Counted from the first letter of the stretch, positions 26,634-34,949 are shown. The stretch: DNA of 64,000 bases from Oscillatoria sp. SIO1A7 (GCA_010672965.1 JAAHFN010000038.1:1-64000), one strand, 5' to 3'. Program-made: numbers and translations. Notes: a model not told the origin generated them from the sequence alone.

Positions 26634-27854
26634 TTAAGTCTCTCGATCGCTGCAAGATATGGCAAAAATCAAAGGATTCTGCTCCTGGTTTTGCAGTCGG
26701 ATCTCTAAGAAATAATTTTGGTCCTTTTGCGGGCAGGACAATTCAACGCTTAACATACCCGGGGAGAGGCGATCGCATGAGGCTTGGGTCTTTTCCTCAG
26801 CTAGCTGCAAGCTTCCACCACAAGGCATCTGGGCTCTAACTCTAACCAAGGGCGCTTTGCTATTTCCAGGTTCGTATTCAATTTCAATATTTAGCGGTCC
26901 AGCAGAAGTAAGCCATTGCCTTTCTAGGTGCGGCTTGTTCTTCGATACCCTTAGAGTCAAAGTGCCGAGAGTCTCTCGCACCGCTAACAAAGACAGCACC
27001 ATCTGTTGGGTCTGGGTAGCCGATTCGTAGCTGCTAGGAAAATCCCCTGCATCAGTACAGAGGCGACTTATTGCTTCGCTACTGGCACCGCGAGTTGGAG
27101 AGGCAATAGCACTGCGAGTTGGAGAAGCGATCGCCAACCCAGCTAACTGATGCAGTTCCCGTTCCCGGCCGGGAAACAAAGCTTCAACCGCACGCACCAA
27201 TTTTTGCCCTTGCCGCAGAGAAGATTTAATTACCGAATTGCATTGCTCTAGCAAGTTTGCCAATACCATTTCTGGCACTGCAACCGGCAAACCTATTTGC
27301 TGGAGTTGAGGGAGCCACAGATCCAGAGCGGGAACCTGTTGCACTTGGCTAAAGTCATTATTTTCAGCTTGATATTCAAAAACCCGATCGCCTTCCCAAG
27401 GAAACAAGGGAGGACGTTCTTGGATTTCTGATTTCAGTCTGCGCTTCAAGAGCGCATTAAAACGTTCTTGCACGACAGGTATATCTCCTGGTCTAAATTG
27501 TATATCTTGCTGGGATTTTGTATTTGCCACATCCGGAAATTTTTCTTCCCATCGATACTCACCATCGAGTATTTCTGGAAATAGTTTTTCCGAGTCATTC
27601 TCTTGTTGTTTGGGGTCTGATTTTATATCTGGTTTGGAGACAAGATCGACTTTTTCAAACGCTTCCCCTAACCTTGCTGCTTCTTCCCCTTTCCCCGTTC
27701 CTGCTTCCCCCTCCCTTAGCTTCTCCTCAGGATCGGGGAAGGGATAGGAGGGGGTAGATGCTAGGGTGGGATCGATACGCAGCCAAGCAAGTATGCTTTC
27801 ATCGATATCTTCAGAGGAATCAATGCGATCGAAAGCTTGCTCTTCACTATTCAT
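26634..27854 (-). CDS. patU: PatU-like protein
   Basis: A 406-residue protein starting MNSEEQAFDRIDSSEDIDES, with an acidic, low-complexity first third and a folded C-terminal part (from about 165: PALDLWLPQLQQIGLPVAVP). It begins 12 bp after the hetZ stop; GGTGG precedes the ATG. In heterocyst-forming cyanobacteria hetZ is followed by patU (split into patU5 and patU3 in Anabaena PCC 7120), a gene affecting heterocyst pattern. Assignment rests on that position plus recalled sequence likeness. Small in-frame duplications occur, such as two copies of IASPTR near residue 255, and a Gly/Glu/Ala stretch (27660-27720) that resembles repeat DNA. A GTG four codons upstream is an alternative start. 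Confidence 0.7.
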   Translation of the reverse strand: MNSEEQAFDRIDSSEDIDESILAWLRIDPTLASTPSYPFPDPEEKLREGEAGTGKGEEAARLGEAFEKVDLVSKPDIKSDPKQQENDSEKLFPEILDGEYRWEEKFPDVANTKSQQDIQFRPGDIPVVQERFNALLKRRLKSEIQERPPLFPWEGDRVFEYQAENNDFSQVQQVPALDLWLPQLQQIGLPVAVPEMVLANLLEQCNSVIKSSLRQGQKLVRAVEALFPGRERELHQLAGLAIASPTRSAIASPTRGASSEAISRLCTDAGDFPSSYESATQTQQMVLSLLAVRETLGTLTLRVSKNKPHLERQWLTSAGPLNIEIEYEPGNSKAPLVRVRAQMPCGGSLQLAEEKTQASCDRLSPGMLSVELSCPQKDQNYFLEIRLQNQEQNPLIFAISCSDRET

Positions 27855-27866
27855 GTTTCTTGCCAC

Positions 27867-29009
27867 CTATTCATTTGCTTTTGAATTTTTTCCGGAACCC
27901 GAACGATTCCGAATTTCCCAAGCCAGCTCCAGAAGCTTAAACCACCTTTTCTTAACTTGGTTGACAGTACAACCCAACAAGGGGGCAATTTCAGATTCGG
28001 GGTATCCCATTTGCTTGAGGCGCAACAATTCAGCCTTATCCGACTCAATTCGCTCCTGAAATATTTGCCACTGCTGGGGAGTCAGACCCAGGTTGCGGTC
28101 TAGATCCGCTTCTAACCACTGATGGACCAGTTCCCAACTATGCGAGAGAGCAAACCTAATTAGATGGTATTTGAAGCGCTGCTGCAAATAGTCTCGCTCC
28201 CGGGGGGTTAAACCTAAAATCGCCTCAATTTCATGAGTGGGCAGATCTTGCAACCGCAAAGCAAAGTAGTCCGCACAGTCAGTTTGCTGGCGCTCCTCAA
28301 GATAAGCTATCAGCTCCCGAATCACTGTCTCCCGCAAGGAATCATGCCCAGGGTCGGAGTCGGCCGTTACCATTGCCTCCCGCACTTGCTGTACGGAACT
28401 ATCGTTTCCAGCTACGTCTGAATCCAGAGATGCTCCATCCGCTGCTTGTTCCATATCGACAAGGGTTTCTGGAGGTTGCTGTTGCGAAAATGTCTGGGCC
28501 CGCAACACGATTAATTGCTGGCTGCGACCTCCAGATAAAGCAATCCGTCGTTTTGCGTATCGTTCGGTAAAAGCCATATATTCCGCCAGTTCCAATAAGC
28601 TGGTTGGGCGATAGCTTCGATCTAGTTGGGCTTCCCGACGAAAGGCATTCAAGGATTCTAGGTAAAATCCTTGTAGAAAATCTTCAATCAGGTTTAAGCG
28701 CCCTTGGTAACTCGATTGTACCAGTGGAGGGGTAATGTAGCGATAGACTATTGCACTTAAGGTACTGTGTAGTTCTATCCTCCCTCCTCTCGATCCTAAT
28801 TTGTAGTATTTGAGACATTGTTGCAAGCGATGTTTTGCTAAGTTTGTTGCTTCTGCCAGCACATCCGGCGATTCTTGAATCCGCTTGCTTTGCTCGCATA
28901 TCCGGGTTACTTCTGCGCAGAGGCGGTCCGCGACTTCCCTATATGTATGCTCGGAAGTGCGAGTGGAGTCTTTTAGTTGAGTTACGAGTAGTTCAAATAT
29001 TTCTTTCAC
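27867..29009 (-). CDS. hetZ: HetZ, helix-turn-helix regulator of cell differentiation
   Basis: A 380-residue protein that I recognise as HetZ from blocks such as AKHRLQQCLKYYKLGSRGGR, ELAEYMAFTERYAKRRIALS and DCADYFALRLQDLPTHEIEA. HetZ is a transcription factor required early in heterocyst differentiation in Anabaena and is also present in filamentous cyanobacteria without heterocysts. Two sigma-region-4-like helix-turn-helix pieces are visible: LPTHEIEAILGLTPRERDYL (about 255-275) and YPESEIAPLLGCTVNQVKKR (about 335-355). The start is GTG at 29009; the frame stays open upstream without an ATG, so the true start could be further out. It is followed at once by patU. Upstream lies a ~525-bp gene-free regulatory region. 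Confidence 0.85.
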   Translation of the reverse strand: MKEIFELLVTQLKDSTRTSEHTYREVADRLCAEVTRICEQSKRIQESPDVLAEATNLAKHRLQQCLKYYKLGSRGGRIELHSTLSAIVYRYITPPLVQSSYQGRLNLIEDFLQGFYLESLNAFRREAQLDRSYRPTSLLELAEYMAFTERYAKRRIALSGGRSQQLIVLRAQTFSQQQPPETLVDMEQAADGASLDSDVAGNDSSVQQVREAMVTADSDPGHDSLRETVIRELIAYLEERQQTDCADYFALRLQDLPTHEIEAILGLTPRERDYLQQRFKYHLIRFALSHSWELVHQWLEADLDRNLGLTPQQWQIFQERIESDKAELLRLKQMGYPESEIAPLLGCTVNQVKKRWFKLLELAWEIRNRSGSGKNSKANE

Positions 29010-29534
29010 GCTTTGGTTACTCTGTGGTATCTGCTTCTCGGCAAGGGTTACTGTCCCGCTCTTTGAAAAAGCGGAAGCAACTCGCCTATAGAAGATCCAC
29101 CCAGATTTAAAAATTGCCGGAGCATCGTTTTTACTCCCGCGAAGGACGAGGAGCGATAGTCAAGCGCCCAATTTAATTTTTATGTTGTCGAACTTTAGGA
29201 CAAGCGAACGATTCCTGCGCCCGGAGACGCTCCGGAGCTTCGTTAGCTTCTCTATCTTTATTACCTACGGACCGCTCCTCTATAAGGAAAAGATTTTTTC
29301 CAATGGGATTAATAATGATGCGTTGAATCTTTACAGAACCAACAGAGGCACAACCGGATTGTCGGGGTTAGTCTGTTACGATCTATCCCTAGTAGTCTGT
29401 CAAGTTAGTTTTGAATAAGGTTGCGATTTTTTATGATGCGAACATGCCCAATGCGAACATACCCAATGCGAACATACCCAATTCTGTCTTGACAGAATAC
29501 TAGCTTTAAACCCGTTCTCTTCCCCCGCGTGCCA
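29010..29534. promoter_or_regulatory. Divergent intergenic region upstream of hetZ
   Basis: About 525 bp between hetZ (-) and a small + strand gene. It contains three copies of AATGCGAACATACCC (29440-29485) and AGTCTGTCAAG motifs at 29394 and, inverted, at 29485. No open frame with recognisable similarity is seen. Promoters of both genes are expected here but no clear -35/-10 pair can be assigned. Confidence 0.35.
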
Positions 29535-30026
29535 ATGGACTTAGACCAGCAAATTCAAGCTCTAATTGAGAATGCGCCGCAAGATGGACAGACCCCTGAG
29601 ATTGTGGCAGCGATCGCTCCTGCATTAAAGGCCCTTGCCATGCAATTGCATCATTCCGAGTATTACATCTTGCAAACCCTAGATCGGCGTTGGCTGGTGA
29701 CCACTTTAAGCAACCGGGCCAAACCATCTCTAGAAAAACAGGTTATTTATGGCTTTCCGACCCTCAAAGATGCTACCAATGCAGCTTATGCTCCTAGAGA
29801 CAGTCAAGCGATCGCCTTACCAGTACCAGCGATTCACATTTTATTTCAGTTGACAGCTATAGAAAAAGTAGATAGTCTTGTTTTTTTTGAAACCCCCAAC
29901 CAGTTAGGCTCGGGTACGGAAGTCCGTCGAGAGGAAATCCAAAATCTAATTAGAACCCAACTGAAGCAGTACCGGGAATCTCTTCCTGGGTCAAAACCCA
30001 GGAATATTCCAAGCGATATTGCCTAA
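29535..30026 (+). CDS. Conserved hypothetical protein
   Basis: A 163-residue protein starting MDLDQQIQALIENAPQDGQT (a GTG two codons earlier is possible). It is soluble, with an alpha-helical start, SEYYILQTLDRRWLVTTL and YGFPTLKDATNAAYAP in the middle and a helical end before a Pro-rich tail. I believe similar proteins are common in cyanobacteria, but I know no function. It lies divergent from hetZ and convergent with sds. Confidence 0.7.
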   Translation: MDLDQQIQALIENAPQDGQTPEIVAAIAPALKALAMQLHHSEYYILQTLDRRWLVTTLSNRAKPSLEKQVIYGFPTLKDATNAAYAPRDSQAIALPVPAIHILFQLTAIEKVDSLVFFETPNQLGSGTEVRREEIQNLIRTQLKQYRESLPGSKPRNIPSDIA

Positions 30027-30397
30027 ACAGAGGACTATCGGTCAATAAACCGAGCGAGATTATTGGCTTATTGCAGCGGACCAAGACATATATATAGTGA
30101 AAACTAACGACCCGAGCGCAATGCCTTTCTTAGCTCTTAGCCGCTATGCGTAATTCGCGATGCTCTTATGGCCCATTCTCTAAACTTAAGGCTAAGAGCT
30201 GAAGGCTGAAAGCTGAAAGCTGAAGGCTAAGAGCGGAGAATAATTGCTATAGGACTACCCATGTTTGGTTAGGGCAACTTAAGGTTTGCCAAAGCTATAT
30301 GCTGGCAACGATAGTGGCTTTTAGCTGACCGCTGACTGCTGATAGCTGACTGCTATAAATCGACAGCTAATTCAAGATAGCCATACCAAAAGCATTG
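30027..30397. other. Gene-free gap between convergent genes
   Basis: Contains AAGGCTGAAAGCTGAAAGCTG repeats shortened by variation (30190-30235), the TTAGGGCAACTTAAGGTTTGCC hairpin family (30268-30300) and AGCTGACTGCTGATAGCTGA (30315-30350). No gene is seen. Confidence 0.5.
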
Positions 30398-31369
30398 TTA
30401 ATAAAGACGACTCAGAACGTAGTCAGCCAGCTTAACTAGAGCTTGATGCTCTTGTGATGGGGGCAAGACATCCAACTGTTTTATGGCATCTCGGGCATGC
30501 CCAGCAGCTAATTCGCGGGAGCGCTCTAGACCCTTGCTTTCTTCGATATAGGCGATCGCTTGTTCCAAATCCCCCTCTTGGGCAAATTCTCGCTCGATTA
30601 GAACTTCCAGATAAGGTTTTTCTTCAAGGGCGAATAAAACAGGCGCAGTTAGATTGCCACTTTTCAGATCGGAAAGAGCCGGTTTTCCCAAGGTTTCCAT
30701 CGAGCCGGTGAAATCTAAAATATCATCCACAATCTGGAAAGCCAAACCAATATGCCGGCCGTACTGATACAAATGCTCTGCTATCTCGGCCTTGGTCTCG
30801 CTGAGTATAGCCGCTGCTTTACCGCTGTTAGCAATCAACGAGGCAGTTTTGTAATAACTTTTGGCCTGGTAAGCCTCAAGGGACAAATTGGTCTCAAAGC
30901 GATTGAGTCCCTGCTCTATCTCTCCCCGAGCCAGATCCATAATCACTTCTGAGAGAAGCTTTACGACTTCCAGGTTATCTAGGGACGCCAAATACCAGGA
31001 AGATTGAGCAAACAAAAAGTCTCCGGCCAAAATTGCCACTCGGTTGCCAAATCTTGTGTGAACAGTAGGGACCCCTCTGCGTACTTCTGATTCGTCCACC
31101 ACATCATCATGGACCAAGCTGGCCGTATGGATCATTTCGGTAATTTCAGCCAACCGCCGGTGACGGGGGGTAATCTTCTGATTTGGCATCGTCGCCCGGG
31201 AGATCAAAAGCACGATAGCTGGCCTCACCCGCTTTCCACCAGCTCCAAATAGGTGTTCTGCCGCAGCATACAAAATGGGGTGACGCGCCCCGACAAGTGT
31301 CTTCAGATTCTCTGCCAACAATTGCAGATCGGCTTCAACCAGAGAAAAGAGGGAGGTGGTTAAGGTCAT
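30398..31369 (-). CDS. sds: Solanesyl diphosphate synthase
   Basis: A 323-residue trans-polyprenyl diphosphate synthase, the usual length for cyanobacterial Sds. The first Asp-rich motif is in HTASLVHDDVVDESEVRRG and the second in LAFQIVDDILDFTGS; the K/R-rich GGKRVRPAIVLL box precedes them. It extends allylic diphosphates with isopentenyl diphosphate to make the C45 side chain of plastoquinone. The protein is cytoplasmic or membrane-associated. In other cyanobacteria sds is often found near murI; here the two are 4.4 kb apart with the + strand peptide cassette in between. Confidence 0.92.
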   Translation of the reverse strand: MTLTTSLFSLVEADLQLLAENLKTLVGARHPILYAAAEHLFGAGGKRVRPAIVLLISRATMPNQKITPRHRRLAEITEMIHTASLVHDDVVDESEVRRGVPTVHTRFGNRVAILAGDFLFAQSSWYLASLDNLEVVKLLSEVIMDLARGEIEQGLNRFETNLSLEAYQAKSYYKTASLIANSGKAAAILSETKAEIAEHLYQYGRHIGLAFQIVDDILDFTGSMETLGKPALSDLKSGNLTAPVLFALEEKPYLEVLIEREFAQEGDLEQAIAYIEESKGLERSRELAAGHARDAIKQLDVLPPSQEHQALVKLADYVLSRLY

Positions 31370-31728
31370 GGATAGGCGGAGGATGGCGTAAAGTTACAAA
31401 ATTTTACATATTATTTTAGGGCAAGCCTCCCTTCTGGGAGCAGCAAAGTGCCAACATCCCTTCCCAAGAGGCTACCTGCGCAGTCTTCGCCTATTGTAAA
31501 GAATTTTTAAATAATTTTCACAAACCTTTGGAAAACCCAGGGATCTTGTGCTAGGCTAGTTACCAAGAATTTAAACAGTTCCATACATTAATAACCCAAA
31601 AATTCCAATAGCATTTACTAGGTCCTCCTTAAATTGCTCGATAATTGGTTTTGGCGGGACGCACGCAAGGATGTTTATCCTAGCTATACATATTACTTGC
31701 GACAATATTATTTCCTAGACTACTACTC

Positions 31729-31755
31729 TTGAGTTTATTACTCCTGAGCTATGAT
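31729..31755 (+). promoter_or_regulatory. Candidate sigma-70-type promoter
   Basis: TTGAGT (31729) and TATGAT (31750) with a 15-bp spacer, shorter than the preferred 17. The -10 is a good match. It would start transcription of the structured noncoding region below. Confidence 0.35.
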
Positions 31756-31759
31756 AGAA

Positions 31760-32080
31760 ACCAGGGAATTTAGTCGATAGCCCAATATGCATTAAACCGT
31801 TTGGGCTTTTTCCAGGAATTTCAAGCCTGTACCCTACTTGGGGGCTTGCTTGAAATTACCTAATAGAAGAGATGCAACTCCTCTTCTCTTCAATATTCGT
31901 TGGGTGACTTCTTCATGGAACCGAAACCCAACCTGTCAAAGACCGTCCGCGCCCCTCTCTAATGAGGCTCTATTTTGCGGGCAATTTCCTTAAGCCCCCG
32001 GGTATATCTCCCGTAGGGTAAGTAGAGTCAAGCAGGCAAAAAGTGAGATTATCCCTTGCGATACTGCTCTGGTGTTGCCT
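31760..32080 (+). ncRNA. Candidate structured noncoding RNA or leader
   Basis: A region without ORFs but rich in hairpins: AGCCCAA..TTGGGCT followed by T6 (31779-31812), AATTTCAAGC..GCTTGAAATT (31817-31857) and GTTGGGT..ACCCAAC (31899-31932). A promoter-like TATGAT lies just upstream. It is free of the dispersed repeats seen in other gaps, which suggests constraint. I cannot match it to 6S RNA, tmRNA, RNase P RNA or SRP RNA from sequence alone. Confidence 0.3.
31779..31812 (+). terminator. Terminator-like hairpin
   Basis: Seven-base stem AGCCCAA/TTGGGCT with a 15-nt loop, followed by TTTTT. It lies 25 bp after the candidate promoter, so it could be an attenuator or end an upstream transcript. 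Confidence 0.4.
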
Positions 32081-32152
32081 GGTTATTCTAGAATGCTGGC
32101 TCCTTTAAGTCCCCTCTGCTCTAGGGGATGAAAAAAATCTGTTGGTTTGCGT

Positions 32153-32174
32153 CGAAGTGGTTTTACCACTTCGA
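32153..32174. other. Hairpin CGAAGTGG/CCACTTCG
   Basis: Perfect stem with a five-base loop (TTTTA) within the long noncoding region. It has no T-tract on either side and its role is unknown. Confidence 0.45.
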
Positions 32175-32403
32175 AGTGAGATCGAATAAGACATCTGTAT
32201 AATGGCCCCAACATAGCCAAAGCTGAACTTTCAGTAAAGATGTTTGCCATAACCGACAGGATATATATTAACCGACGCTTTTAAGCAGGATTTTCAGTCA
32301 CTCTTTCAGGATTTCGGAAAGGGCTGGCTTCCTGTAGATCGACCTCGTTTCCGCTCCCTATTCTGGGAAACCTTTACGTCTCCGTTACAATTATGGCCTT
32401 ACT

Positions 32404-32541
32404 ATGACTTTCATTGATATGCCTCTGATTATCCCATTTCTGGCAATGGCTTATGTGATGACAATCTATCTTCTCTTAAGCTTCGCTCAAAAAAACTCAC
32501 GTTTGATCCCAAGTGCAAACCCAAAACGTTCCGAAAGTTAG
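32404..32541 (+). CDS. 45-residue single-span membrane protein
   Basis: The frame starts MTFIDMPLIIPFLAMAYVMT, continues IYLLLSFAQ as one hydrophobic helix and ends in a basic/polar tail (KNSRLIPSANPKRSES). This is the shape of the small subunits of thylakoid complexes (photosystem, NDH or cytochrome complexes), but I cannot name it. Support for a real gene is the strong terminator 64 bp downstream and the absence of dispersed repeats here. No good ribosome binding site precedes the ATG; a second in-frame ATG (32419) is possible. Confidence 0.45.
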   Translation: MTFIDMPLIIPFLAMAYVMTIYLLLSFAQKNSRLIPSANPKRSES

Positions 32542-32604
32542 TGCCAGACGTTTAGTTAGCTTAGGGAGAAAAACACTTCTGGTTTTGCTAAAAGGATATA
32601 TATA

Positions 32605-32643
32605 GGAAGCGGCACCAATTTCTGGTGCCGCTTCCCTTTTCTC
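32605..32643 (+). terminator. Strong rho-independent terminator
   Basis: Thirteen-base-pair perfect stem GGAAGCGGCACCA / TGGTGCCGCTTCC with a five-base loop and CTTTTCTC after it. It ends the small membrane-protein transcript and insulates the peptide cassette downstream. Confidence 0.85.
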
Positions 32644-33089
32644 TAGACTTTTGCCAGCATTAAGGCCCAAGTCTTTTCTCTAACATATAGCTAATGCCAG
32701 CATCTTGGCGGCGGGCTTATTTTCAACGGCCCTATCCTAAAATATCTAAAAGATAGCAAAAATGTTATATTTTAGCTAAAAAATTTCCTATAAAAATAAA
32801 AAATAATGTATTATTATTGAAGCTAAGGGAAAAAGGATGCTGGATCTAACGCCTAATCCCAATAACCCAAAGGGCAAGATCGCGTAACAGATTGCAACAA
32901 AGCGTATAGGCCAAGGTCCGACCGATTAGCCCGATTAGCTCGGCAGGCCAAAGCGATGGACCGTTGGCTGGGGTAGGCAGCTAGTAATCTCAGCTACTCC
33001 CTTATTCTGCATCTCTAAATATATTATTCCGCAAATGCTGGGTAACATATTTAGAGTAACTTAATTACTTATCCAATTGGAGGTATATT
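32644..33089 (+). promoter_or_regulatory. Long upstream region of the peptide cassette
   Basis: About 450 bp. An AT-rich block (32760-32825, with TATAAAAATAAAAAATAATG) is a likely promoter zone. It is followed by about 260 bp of non-coding DNA containing GGGGTAGGCAGC..CAGCTACTCCC (32971-33001), a possible leader hairpin. GGAGG at 33080 is the ribosome binding site of the precursor gene. Confidence 0.35.
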
Positions 33090-33260
33090 ATGAGGGTACT
33101 ATATGGAGTATCTATCCATGAAGCTGCTGCTTCAGGGGATCTAGAAAGGATGAAGGCGATGGTGCAGCAAGCCGAAGAATGGCTTCGGGAAACAGGTGAT
33201 GTCGCAGCCGCACTTGAGGTACTTAAGCTTGAAATTGCGAAGCTGGAGCGCAATGGTTAA
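33090..33260 (+). CDS. DUF1843 / Y-X(10)-GDL peptide, probable RiPP precursor
   Basis: A 56-residue peptide with Tyr5, exactly ten residues, then Gly16-Asp17-Leu18, and two amphipathic helices after it (ERMKAMVQQAEEWLRE and AALEVLKLEIAKLERNG). This is the DUF1843 pattern; peptides with this motif are the known neighbours of a dedicated radical SAM subfamily (named for Y-X10-GDL). There is no cysteine, so thioether bridges are impossible. The conserved Tyr5-Gly6 near the N-terminus is the obvious candidate site of modification, with the helical remainder as recognition element. An excellent GGAGG lies seven bases before ATG. A stem-loop separates it from the enzyme gene. Product unknown. Confidence 0.85.
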   Translation: MRVLYGVSIHEAAASGDLERMKAMVQQAEEWLRETGDVAAALEVLKLEIAKLERNG

Positions 33261-33294
33261 TCATTCGCAAACACGCTAGTTCAGCCTCATTTGA

Positions 33295-33355
33295 GAGATA
33301 GAAGCGAATACCTTTTTTATGCTTAATAGAAAAAAACGCGATTCGCTTCTATCTC
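33295..33355 (+). promoter_or_regulatory. Stem-loop between precursor and radical SAM gene
   Basis: A perfect 15-bp inverted repeat, GAGATAGAAGCGAAT and ATTCGCTTCTATCTC, around a 31-nt loop containing T6 and A7 runs. It lies 34 bp after the precursor stop. Lacking a following T-tract it is more likely an mRNA-stabilising or partial read-through element that keeps precursor mRNA in excess over enzyme mRNA. Confidence 0.6.
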
Positions 33356-33461
33356 CAAAATATCAAAGCATAGTAAAATATCTTATTTGGTCTCTTTGTT
33401 AAAAAGATACGATCTAGCCTTCAAAAATATATTTTTAATATCTTAATCAAGAGGATTTAAT

Positions 33462-34949
33462 ATGCCAAAACCAGCTAGATTGCGCACAGAAGAGGATTAT
33501 CGAGGTAATATTCCCGTCCATGTTGTTTGGGAAATTACGCTTGCCTGCAATCTTAAATGTCAGCATTGTGGTTCCAGAGCAGGTAAGCCCCGAAACGATG
33601 AGTTAACGACTCAAGAATGTCTTGATGTCGTCGAGCGACTTGCAGGGCTGGGAACCCGCGAAATAACTTTGATTGGTGGGGAAGCGTTTTTGCGTCGGGA
33701 CTGGCTTGAGATTGTCAAAGCAATTCGCTCTCATAATATCTACTGTGCAACGCAGACAGGGGCTCTTAATTTTACTCAGGGGAAACTGGAAGAGGCAATT
33801 GAAGCAGGATTGCAGGGAATTGGGGTCTCCATTGATGGATTGCCAGAATTACACGATCGCTTGCGTGGAGTCCCCGGATCCTATGCAATGGCAATTGAGA
33901 CCTTACGGCGCGCCAAGGATGCAGGAATAAATCGCAGCGTTAATACACAAATTGGTCCAGAGACAATTCCCATGCTGCGTCAGTTAATGTATCAAATTAT
34001 CGAGGCTGGGGCACAACAATGGCAGATTCAATTAACAGTGGCGATGGGGAATGCTGTTGATAACGATAGCGTTATTTTGCAGCCATACCAGATTCTCGAA
34101 CTTATGCCTCTATTGGCTCAGCTTTTTGATGAAGCTCATAGCCAAGGGCTAACAATAATCGTAGGCAACAATATTGGCTACTTTGGCCCTTACGAACATA
34201 AACTGCGTAGCATAGAGGATGTGTCTCATTGGTCTGGCTGTTCTGCCGGTCAAACTGTTATTGGCTTGGAGGCAGACGGCACGGTTAAAGGATGCCCATC
34301 CCTGCCAACTGTAGGGTATGCAGGAGGTAATGTCAGAGACTTATCCCTTGAAGATATTTGGAATACAAGTAAAGAAATCCACTTTGGTCGGCTGAGATCT
34401 ATAGATGATTTATGGGGATTCTGCCGAACTTGCTACTACGCTGACGTTTGCCGAGGGGGCTGTACTTGGACAGCTCATTCGCTTCTAGGCAAACCCGGTA
34501 ATAATCCCTATTGCCATTACAGGGCTTTAGAGCTAGAGAAACAGGGACTGCGGGAACGAATTCGCAAAGTAAAAGAGGCGGGTGAAAGCCCGTTTGCTGT
34601 TGGTAGGTTTGAATTGATATTGGAATCAATCGCAGAAGGCGAAACAATTTCTGTATCTAGCTGGGAAGAAATGCCAAAACAACAAGAGGATACATTTGTT
34701 TTGGATTCCTCAGAACTAGCAATGACTGACGGCGATCGCTATCGAGAGGGCAGAGTACCGCCAAAACTCGAAAGATGTAAGGCATGCAATCAGTTTATCT
34801 GGCAGCACGAAGAATTTTGTCCGTACTGCAAAACAAATGTACGAGAGGCCAATGCAAAATACGATGAAGATAAAAAACGCTGGGAATCTCTAATGGACAA
34901 GATTCAGTCAATAATTTCTAAAGATATGTCGATAAGCACGGGTAAATAA
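33462..34949 (+). CDS. Radical SAM/SPASM peptide maturase with C-terminal zinc ribbon
   Basis: A 495-residue enzyme. The radical SAM cluster ligands are Cys29, Cys33 and Cys36 (ACNLKCQHC), followed by GGEAFLR, which binds SAM. The SPASM region has Cys260, 278, 321, 324, 330, 334 and 351, including CX2CX5CX3C, for two auxiliary Fe-S clusters. After a ~85-residue linker a second metal site, C439-X2-C442-X10-C453-X2-C456, makes a zinc-ribbon or rubredoxin-like knuckle at the C-terminus. Family and context (Y-X10-GDL peptide just upstream, methyltransferase just downstream) point to modification of that peptide by radical chemistry. AGAGGA precedes the ATG. Confidence 0.88.
   Translation: MPKPARLRTEEDYRGNIPVHVVWEITLACNLKCQHCGSRAGKPRNDELTTQECLDVVERLAGLGTREITLIGGEAFLRRDWLEIVKAIRSHNIYCATQTGALNFTQGKLEEAIEAGLQGIGVSIDGLPELHDRLRGVPGSYAMAIETLRRAKDAGINRSVNTQIGPETIPMLRQLMYQIIEAGAQQWQIQLTVAMGNAVDNDSVILQPYQILELMPLLAQLFDEAHSQGLTIIVGNNIGYFGPYEHKLRSIEDVSHWSGCSAGQTVIGLEADGTVKGCPSLPTVGYAGGNVRDLSLEDIWNTSKEIHFGRLRSIDDLWGFCRTCYYADVCRGGCTWTAHSLLGKPGNNPYCHYRALELEKQGLRERIRKVKEAGESPFAVGRFELILESIAEGETISVSSWEEMPKQQEDTFVLDSSELAMTDGDRYREGRVPPKLERCKACNQFIWQHEEFCPYCKTNVREANAKYDEDKKRWESLMDKIQSIISKDMSISTGK

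Noticed and set aside
31760-32080. 6S RNA, tmRNA or RNase P RNA
   Set aside because: None of their conserved sequence motifs could be found by eye; kept only as an unnamed structured region.
33090-33260. Sactipeptide or other thioether product
   Set aside because: The 56-residue precursor has no cysteine.
33462-34949. Identification of the radical SAM enzyme as a PlpX-type splicease
   Set aside because: No PlpY-like partner and no Nif11-type leader on the precursor; the shared Tyr-Gly is suggestive but not enough.
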